A program made the position numbers and the translations under genes. From Streptomyces catenulae (GTDB lineage: Bacteria; Actinomycetota; Actinomycetes; Streptomycetales; Streptomycetaceae): a stretch of 62,749 bases of DNA. This document shows, in pieces, positions 57,933 through 62,749 of this stretch (position 1 is the first letter of the stretch; each line of letters begins with the position of its first letter). The stretch covers positions 1 to 62,749 of the forward strand of contig NZ_JODY01000035.1 of assembly GCF_000718015.1 (NCBI RefSeq), written 5' to 3'. The notes under the pieces were generated by a model. The model searched no databases. It was not told the origin of the DNA and worked only from the letters and a program-made list of their open reading frames with translations.

Positions 57933-58031
57933 TTACTTCTTGTTGCGACGCTGCACGCGGGTGCGCTTGAGCAGCTTGCGGTGCTTCTTCTTGGCCATCC
58001 GCTTGCGCCGCTTCTTGATAACAGAGCCCAC
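57933..58031 (-). CDS. AURKAIP1/COX24 domain protein (bS22-like small ribosomal protein)
   Basis: A 32-residue, extremely basic protein: [18 protein letters not shown] followed by [13 protein letters not shown]. It matches the small AURKAIP1/COX24-domain proteins of actinobacteria, which in mycobacteria were found bound to the 30S subunit and named bS22. The GTG start has GAGGG five bases upstream. It stands between the epimerase operon and the HTH gene. The function outside the ribosome is unknown. Confidence 0.93.
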   Translation of the reverse strand: MGSVIKKRRKRMAKKKHRKLLKRTRVQRRNKK

Positions 58032-58150
58032 GACTACCCTCGCTCACTTCGAATTACTCGGTGCGGGGCGTCCGAGCCCACACTACCTACATCGGGCCAG
58101 CCTACCCGGCGCCGGGCGTACGGCGTAATCCGAGGGCCCGGAAGCCTCCG

Positions 58151-58360
58151 TCAGGCCGATTCGACGCCTACGTAGGACTCCCGGAGGTAGTCGTGGACCG
58201 CCTGCTCCGGCACGCGGAACGACCGGCCCACCCGGATCGCGGGCAGATGACCGCTGTGCACCAGGCGGTACACGGTCATCTTCGACACTCGCATCACGGT
58301 GGCGACCTCCGCCACCGTCAGAAAAACGACCTCGTTCAGAGGCTTCTGGTCCGCAGCCAT
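58151..58360 (-). CDS. excisionase/MerR-type helix-turn-helix protein
   Basis: A 69-residue DNA-binding protein of the excisionase (HTH_17) type: FLTVAEVATVMRVSKMTVYR, then HSGHLPAIRVGRSFRVPEQAV. It is near BldC in size and fold but differs in sequence. In S. coelicolor the equivalent gene near bldN is, as I remember, a BldD target named bdtA. The ATG at 58360 has AGGTG upstream. Its promoter region (58400-58470) holds TCACTC twice, 21 bp apart, and CCCC-AATTTA-GGGG. Confidence 0.9.
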   Translation of the reverse strand: MAADQKPLNEVVFLTVAEVATVMRVSKMTVYRLVHSGHLPAIRVGRSFRVPEQAVHDYLRESYVGVESA

Positions 58361-58408
58361 GCCACACCTGCACCTTCCGCATATGACGGGCACCGGCTTC
58401 CCCTCCGG

Positions 58409-58448
58409 TCACTCTTCGTCGCTATGCGCTCACTCCCCAATTTAGGGG
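58409..58448. promoter_or_regulatory. candidate BldD-like half-sites upstream of the HTH gene
   Basis: TCACTC occurs at 58409-58414 and 58430-58435, so GAGTGA is read twice on the coding strand, 21 bp apart. CCCC-AATTTA-GGGG (58435-58448) is an inverted repeat next to the second. The BldD consensus combines AGTGA-like and TCACY half-sites; only direct copies are seen here, so assignment is weak. Confidence 0.35.
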
Positions 58449-58498
58449 CGGGTGATGCGAGTGGGGAAGAGGAGCCACCCGGACCGCAAAAACCTCCG

Positions 58499-59323
58499 CT
58501 ACCAGGGCAGTTCAGCTCTATTGAGGACATAACGCCACAGCGGTCCGTAGTGCTCCCCGGCCACCCCGTCGTCCAGGGGCACCACGGCGCACACCCGGCC
58601 CTCGGCCTCCCCGACGAACGGCCCCGGATCGTCCGCATCCGCCAGCCCGATCGCCTCAAACCCCAGCTGACCTGCACCGCAGATCCAACCGTGATCACCG
58701 ACCACCAGTTCCGGCAACGGCCCGCCACCCTCCGCCGCGGCGGCCAGCGCCAGCCGCACGGGGAGGGGCGAATGGGTATGCACGCGCCCCTTTGCGGATG
58801 CGCCCCCCACGCCGGTCCCGCGCACCAGCGCGACTCCCCGTACGTAGTCGAGTACGTACGTGCGTACGCCGAACGAGGTCGTCATCCGGACGGGTAAGCC
58901 CCGCCCAGGAGTGACTACGACGCACCCCGCGGCGGTCAGTCCGCCCGCGAGCGCCGCGTAGAACTCCAGCAGACGGTCCGGGTGTCCGGTGCCGAACAGC
59001 ACCGGGGCGCGCCGCGCCGCCGCCGCCGCGATCCGGTCGGCGAACCGGTCCAGGGCGGCGAGCGTCCGGTCCGGGTCGATCACGTTCGGGCCCCGGGTCC
59101 GCGCCGGGTCCGCCGCCACCCCGCAGCGCCGCGCCATCAGCCGCAGCACCTCCCCGACCGGCCACTCCCCCACCGGGTCGAGCCCCAGCAGCGCCCGGGG
59201 GTCGCGCGCCGCGAAGAGGCGGTAGCGCGCCAGGCTCTTCTCCCGCGGCGTCGCGAGGGTCCCCGCGAGCCGCGCCTCGACCAGATGGGCGCGCAACGCA
59301 CCGGTCCCCGACACGGCGCCCAT
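58499..59323 (-). CDS. putative phosphatase, conserved actinobacterial protein
   Basis: A 274-residue protein annotated as a phosphatase in relatives, as I remember. It starts MGAVSGTGALRAHLVEARLAG and contains PVLFGTGHPDRLLEFYAALA, with glycine- and histidine-containing loops, VVTPGRGLPV, and VVGDHGWICGAGQLGFEAIG with ADADDPGPFVGEAEG near the end. The motifs do not match a large phosphatase family I can name, so the call is tentative. The ATG at 59323 is chosen over longer starts because the protein pattern begins there. It is downstream of acuC with 93 bases between. Confidence 0.65.
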   Translation of the reverse strand: MGAVSGTGALRAHLVEARLAGTLATPREKSLARYRLFAARDPRALLGLDPVGEWPVGEVLRLMARRCGVAADPARTRGPNVIDPDRTLAALDRFADRIAAAAARRAPVLFGTGHPDRLLEFYAALAGGLTAAGCVVVTPGRGLPVRMTTSFGVRTYVLDYVRGVALVRGTGVGGASAKGRVHTHSPLPVRLALAAAAEGGGPLPELVVGDHGWICGAGQLGFEAIGLADADDPGPFVGEAEGRVCAVVPLDDGVAGEHYGPLWRYVLNRAELPW

Positions 59324-59416
59324 GCTGACCCGCCGCCCCCGACCCCGGGCCGGAACCGCCCGGTAGTCACACATCCGGACGCACCGTCCCGTACGGGAGA
59401 CCCGTACGGACTCACC

Positions 59417-60592
59417 TCACGGCAGCAGCCCGTGCGCCGGGAAGACCGCCCGGCGGGTGGCGAGGATGGCCTGGTCGAGCCGGTCGGCCGGGTCGTAGCC
59501 GCCCTCGGTGAAGTCGCGCCAGCGCGGTTCGACGCCGTCGGTCATCCGGTGCGGCGCGGGCTGCCGGGTGCGGCGGAACGCCTCGTGCCGCCACTCCTCC
59601 GGCACCGGCGTCTCCGGGGCGAGCGGACGCCCGGCGGCGACGGCCGTCAGATGGGTCCAGGCCCGCGGCACCACGTCCACCACCGCGTATCCGCCGCCGC
59701 CCAGCGCGATCCACCGCCCGTCGGTGTGCTCATGGGCCAGCGTGTGACAGGCGAGCGCCACCGCCCGCTGCGCGTCGAGGCTCACCCCGAGATGCGCCAG
59801 CGGGTCCTCGATATGGGTGTCCGCACCGTGCTGGGTGACCAGGACCTGCGGCCGGAACGCGCCGAGCAGTTCGGGCACCACCGCGTGGAACGCCCGCAGC
59901 CAGCCCGCGTCGCCGGTCCCCGCGGGCAGCGCGAGGTTGGCCGCGCTGCCCTCCGCGCCCGGCCCGCCGGTCTCCTGCGGCCAGCCGGTCCCCGGGAACA
60001 GCGTCCGCGGATGCTCGTGCAGCGAGACGGTCAGCACCCGCGGGTCCTCCCAGAACGCCGCCTGCACGCCGTCCCCGTGGTGCACATCGGTGTCGACGTA
60101 CGCGACCCGCTCCACGCCCAGCTCCAGCAGCCGCGCGATGGCCAGCGCCGCGTCGTTGTAGACACAGAAACCCGCCGCCCCGCCCGGCATCGCGTGGTGC
60201 AGCCCGCCCGCGAAGTTCACCGCGTGCAGCGCGTCCCCGCGCGCCACCGCCTCGGCGGCGCCCACCGACTGACCGGCGATCAGCGCCGACACCTCGTGCA
60301 TCCCGCGGAACGCCGGATCGTCCTCGGTGCCCAGCCCGTACCGCGCGTCCGCGACCGCCGGATCGGCGGAGGCGGCCCGTACCGCGTCCAGGTAGTCGGC
60401 GCGGTGCACCAGCCGCAGCGTCGACTCGCCCGCGGGCCGCGCCGCGACCACCTCCACGGGCGCCCGGTCCAGCCCGAACGCCTCCACCAACCGCATGGTC
60501 AGCGCCAGCCGTACGGGGTCCATGGGGTGCCCGCGGCCGAAGTCGTAGCCCGTTACTGCCTCATCCCACATCAGCTGTGCGCGGCCGCTCAT
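59417..60592 (-). CDS. acuC: AcuC-type histone deacetylase family protein
   Basis: A 391-residue class I/II histone-deacetylase-fold protein, most like AcuC, which deacetylates acetyl-CoA synthetase in Bacillus. The zinc and catalytic motifs are present: GGLHHAMPGGAAGFCVYND, DTDVHHGDGVQ, QHGADTHIEDPL and GGGGYAVVDVV. The ATG at 60592 lies inside the last codons of the MFS gene (about 32 bases of overlap), so it is translationally coupled; a GTG seven codons earlier is possible. Targets in this organism are unknown. Confidence 0.92.
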   Translation of the reverse strand: MSGRAQLMWDEAVTGYDFGRGHPMDPVRLALTMRLVEAFGLDRAPVEVVAARPAGESTLRLVHRADYLDAVRAASADPAVADARYGLGTEDDPAFRGMHEVSALIAGQSVGAAEAVARGDALHAVNFAGGLHHAMPGGAAGFCVYNDAALAIARLLELGVERVAYVDTDVHHGDGVQAAFWEDPRVLTVSLHEHPRTLFPGTGWPQETGGPGAEGSAANLALPAGTGDAGWLRAFHAVVPELLGAFRPQVLVTQHGADTHIEDPLAHLGVSLDAQRAVALACHTLAHEHTDGRWIALGGGGYAVVDVVPRAWTHLTAVAAGRPLAPETPVPEEWRHEAFRRTRQPAPHRMTDGVEPRWRDFTEGGYDPADRLDQAILATRRAVFPAHGLLP

Positions 60593-61811
60593 GCCCGTCA
60601 CCGTATCGGGCACCGGACGCCCCGAACGAGCGGGCGTACACCAGTGTCAGCAGCACCAGCAGCATCGGTACGAGCATCGCGCCCCGGTAGCTCCACGCGT
60701 CCCCGAGCGCCCCGACCAGCGGCGAACCCACCAGAAAGCCCACATAGTTGAAGATGTTCAGCCGCGCGATCGCGCCGTCCGACGCCCCGCCGCCGTCCCG
60801 CTCGTACGCCAGCCGCCCGGCCGCCGCGAAGGTCTGCGGCACGATCACACAGAGCCCGAGGCCCAGCAGGGTGAACCCGGCCATCCCGGCCCACGCCCCC
60901 GGCGCCGCCGCGACCACCGCGAACCCACCGGCCGCGACCACCGCCCCCGCCCGCACCACCGCGACCGCCCCGAACCGCCGCACCCCCAGATCCCCGACGG
61001 TCCGCCCCAGCAGCGTGGTGATCATGTAGACGTTGTACGGCACGGTCGCCAGCTGCTCGGAGCTACCCAGCACGTCCTGGAGGTACTTCGCGCTCCAGTT
61101 GGAGACCGTCGAGTCCCCGATGTACGCACACGCCATCACCAGGCACAGCGGCAACAGCAGCCGCATCGAGACGGCGGTGGCACCGCTCGACGGCCCGCCG
61201 CACGCCTGGCCTCCGCCGCCCTGCCCGGTGGCCGCCGCTCCGTCGACGAACCACCGCCCGGCGACCACCGCCACCGGAACGAGCACCGCGACCACCGGCC
61301 CGTACAGCACCCCGAGCGACAGCTCCCAGTGCGCCCCGGCCCAGGCCAGCGACGCCCCGACGATCCCGCCCAGGCTGTACGCGGCGTGGAAGCCCAGCAT
61401 GATGCTCCGGCCGTACGCCCGCTGAAGGCTGACCCCGAGCATGTTCATGGCGGCGTCCAGCACGCCCACCGCCAGCCCGAACACGGCCAGCGCCACCGCC
61501 GCCTGCCCCATCGAACGGCCCGCTCCGGCCGCCAGCAGCGCCAGACAGACCACCGGCTGCACCACACGGAGCACCCGGCTCGGCCGCACCCTCCGCACCA
61601 GCCGCTCGGTCAGGACGCTGCCGACACCGGCCAGCACCGGCACCGCCGCGAGGAAAGCGGGCAGCAGGGCATCGGAGATCCCGTACCGGTCCTGGATCGC
61701 CGGAATCCGCGTCACCAGGAGCGCGAACACCGTGCCCTGGACGAAGAAGCTGAGGGCCAACGCGACCCTGCCGTACCGCGCTTGCGTGCCTGGAACCCGG
61801 GGCGCCGTCAT
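60561..61811 (-). CDS. MFS transporter
   Basis: A 416-residue major facilitator with about twelve membrane helices: an opening ALALSFFVQGTVFALLV, RIPAIQDRYGI in the first loop, the midpoint Gly/Ser-rich loop near residues 200-215, and GLGLCVIVPQTF in the second half. It resembles the YbjJ/FucP-like branch of MFS proteins; the substrate is unknown. The 3' end overlaps acuC, and no regulator is adjacent. Confidence 0.9.
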   Translation of the reverse strand: MTAPRVPGTQARYGRVALALSFFVQGTVFALLVTRIPAIQDRYGISDALLPAFLAAVPVLAGVGSVLTERLVRRVRPSRVLRVVQPVVCLALLAAGAGRSMGQAAVALAVFGLAVGVLDAAMNMLGVSLQRAYGRSIMLGFHAAYSLGGIVGASLAWAGAHWELSLGVLYGPVVAVLVPVAVVAGRWFVDGAAATGQGGGGQACGGPSSGATAVSMRLLLPLCLVMACAYIGDSTVSNWSAKYLQDVLGSSEQLATVPYNVYMITTLLGRTVGDLGVRRFGAVAVVRAGAVVAAGGFAVVAAAPGAWAGMAGFTLLGLGLCVIVPQTFAAAGRLAYERDGGGASDGAIARLNIFNYVGFLVGSPLVGALGDAWSYRGAMLVPMLLVLLTLVYARSFGASGARYGDGHERPRTADVG

Positions 61812-61963
61812 GGCCGCACAGCCTAGAACTCACCGCTACCGAGGGGTAGATGGATCACCACGGCAATTCCACGGGCACCGCCCGGCGGCCGGTGGCCACC
61901 AGGCCCGCCGATGCCGCGCGGACGGTACGGACCCGCGCGGACGGCGCCCGTCCGCCACCCGCG

Positions 61964-62611
61964 CTACGCCGACAGCAGCGCGGGAAGCTCCGCCATCTCC
62001 GCGAACAGCCCGGTGGCGTCGCCCAGCCGCGCGGCGGGGGTCATCGCCGTGAAGCCGTACACATCCATCCCCGCCGCCCGCGCCGCCGCCACCCCCAGCG
62101 GGCTGTCCTCGACGACCGCACACCGCTCCGGCGCCACGCCCATCCGCTCCGCCGCGTACAGAAAGAGATCCGGCGCCGGCTTTCCCCGCCCGACATCCTG
62201 CGCCGAGAAGATCCGCTCCTCCTCGAAGTGCCCGAACAGCCCGGTGGTCCGCAGCGCCACCCGAATCCGCTCATGACTGCCGGACGACCCGACGCAGTAC
62301 GGCACCCCCGCCGCGGCCAATCCCTCCAGTACGGAGCCGACGCCCCGCACCGGCTCCAATTCCGTACGGAACGCGGCGAAGACCCGCCCATGGAATTCCT
62401 CGTCGAACCCGTCCGGCAGCTGCTTCCCGGACCGCTCCCGCACGATGTCGTGAATACGGGGCATGGCGGAGCCCATGTAATCCCGTATCGACTCCTCGTA
62501 TGTGGTGGGGTGGCCCAGCTCGGTGAGATGACCGGCGAGAATCCGATTCGAGATCGGCTCGCTGTCCACCAGCACCCCGTCATTGTCAAAAATGATCAGG
62601 TCGTAGCGCAT
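61964..62611 (-). CDS. HAD family hydrolase (beta-phosphoglucomutase-like)
   Basis: A 215-residue HAD phosphatase. Motifs are LIIFDNDGVLVDSEP (nucleophile and acid aspartates), VGSSGSHERI, GKPAPDLFLYAA (the lysine), and AVVEDSPLGVAAA (metal aspartates). The cap is helical, as in the beta-phosphoglucomutase/YcjU-like group of sugar phosphatases. The ATG at 62611 is taken because HAD proteins start immediately before the first motif; longer frames run into the rRNA terminator. It is downstream of the rRNA operon on the same strand. Confidence 0.92.
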   Translation of the reverse strand: MRYDLIIFDNDGVLVDSEPISNRILAGHLTELGHPTTYEESIRDYMGSAMPRIHDIVRERSGKQLPDGFDEEFHGRVFAAFRTELEPVRGVGSVLEGLAAAGVPYCVGSSGSHERIRVALRTTGLFGHFEEERIFSAQDVGRGKPAPDLFLYAAERMGVAPERCAVVEDSPLGVAAARAAGMDVYGFTAMTPAARLGDATGLFAEMAELPALLSA

Positions 62612-62662
62612 CCGCCGAGCGTAACGGCCCTGAAGTTCTTGAAAGGTTTTGAACGCAAAAAT

Positions 62663-62706
62663 GCTCCGGTCCCCGGAAACCATCACTGGTTTCCGGGGAC
62701 CGGAGC
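62663..62706 (-). terminator. rRNA operon terminator, 20-bp perfect stem
   Basis: GCTCCGGTCCCCGGAAACCA at 62663-62682 pairs perfectly with 62687-62706 around TCAC. On the minus strand it follows 5S rRNA and is succeeded by ATTTTTGCG, a true T-run. It is the strongest terminator in the window. Confidence 0.95.
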
Positions 62707-62714
62707 TAAAAATT

Positions 62715-62749
62715 GTTCGGCGGCGTCCTACTCTCCCACAGAGTCCCCT
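62715..62749 (-). rRNA. 5S ribosomal RNA, 3' end (partial)
   Basis: Read on the minus strand, GGGACTCTGTGGGAGAG then TAGGACGCCGCCGAAC is the 3' end of Streptomyces 5S rRNA. Only about 35 bases are in the window; the gene continues beyond 62749. Confidence 0.93.

Noticed and set aside
1..62714. tRNA genes in intergenic gaps
   Set aside because: I looked for the T-loop GTTCGAATC-type box and clover-leaf pairing in the gaps over 150 bases and found none convincing. A covariance-model search would be decisive.
1..62749. CRISPR array, insertion sequence, prophage or integrase
   Set aside because: No regularly spaced repeat-spacer pattern, transposase (DDE or serine recombinase) or phage structural gene was seen.

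Overview
This is high-GC actinobacterial chromosome, almost certainly Streptomyces. Codon third positions are nearly all G or C. Markers are the developmental sigma factor BldN with its RsbN-like anti-sigma factor, a Rex-hemA-hemC-hemD operon, futalosine-route menaquinone genes, DUF3558 lipoproteins and a cysteine-rich leader peptide of the RLHVDLCR type. Genes are dense and mostly housekeeping. There is no prophage, IS element, CRISPR array or biosynthetic megacluster. The right edge enters the 3' end of a minus-strand 5S rRNA gene, so an rRNA operon lies just beyond the window.

Layout. (1) 0.1-8 kb: accessory and regulatory genes: a MarR regulator divergent from a questin-oxidase-like protein, a methyltransferase, a frameshifted acyl-CoA ligase, and a TetR regulator divergent from an alpha/beta hydrolase with two palindromic operators between them. 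(2) 8-10 kb: a DAACS-type symporter preceded by a Cys-rich leader peptide and hairpin, then a DUF4229 protein. (3) 10-17 kb: a menaquinone block (mqnE, a Lrp regulator, UbiX-, UbiA- and UbiD-like genes) interleaved with a rhomboid protease and a DUF4870 protein. (4) 18-22.5 kb: the system II cytochrome c maturation operon resA-ccdA-resB-ccsB, with a Tat lipoprotein, a histidine phosphatase and hemL upstream. (5) 26.6-34.6 kb: mixed genes (YnfA, an SDR, a peptidoglycan-binding protein, a PP2C phosphatase, small secreted proteins, RtcB, two DUF3558 lipoproteins). (6) 34.7-45.2 kb: lysS divergent from argS, a LysR/YeiH pair, and a FAD protein plus nitronate monooxygenase facing a LysR regulator. 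(7) 45.3-51.3 kb: the rex-hemA-hemC-hemD operon, then hemB, with a Rex operator. (8) 51.5-62.7 kb: glutaredoxin and HAD genes, bldN-rsbN, acyltransferase and epimerase, bS22-like protein, a HTH protein, phosphatase, AcuC, MFS, HAD, and the rRNA operon end.

The central theme is respiration. Menaquinone genes, cytochrome c maturation genes and heme genes share one window, and Rex, a NADH/NAD+ sensor, has a near-consensus site upstream of its own heme operon. Many convergent gene pairs are separated by perfect hairpins of 10-20 bp that look like bidirectional terminators. The least expected signals are the leader peptide upstream of the symporter, an in-frame palindromic repeat inside hemC, the divergent methyltransferase domain of the HemD fusion, and clean operator arrays upstream of several local regulators.
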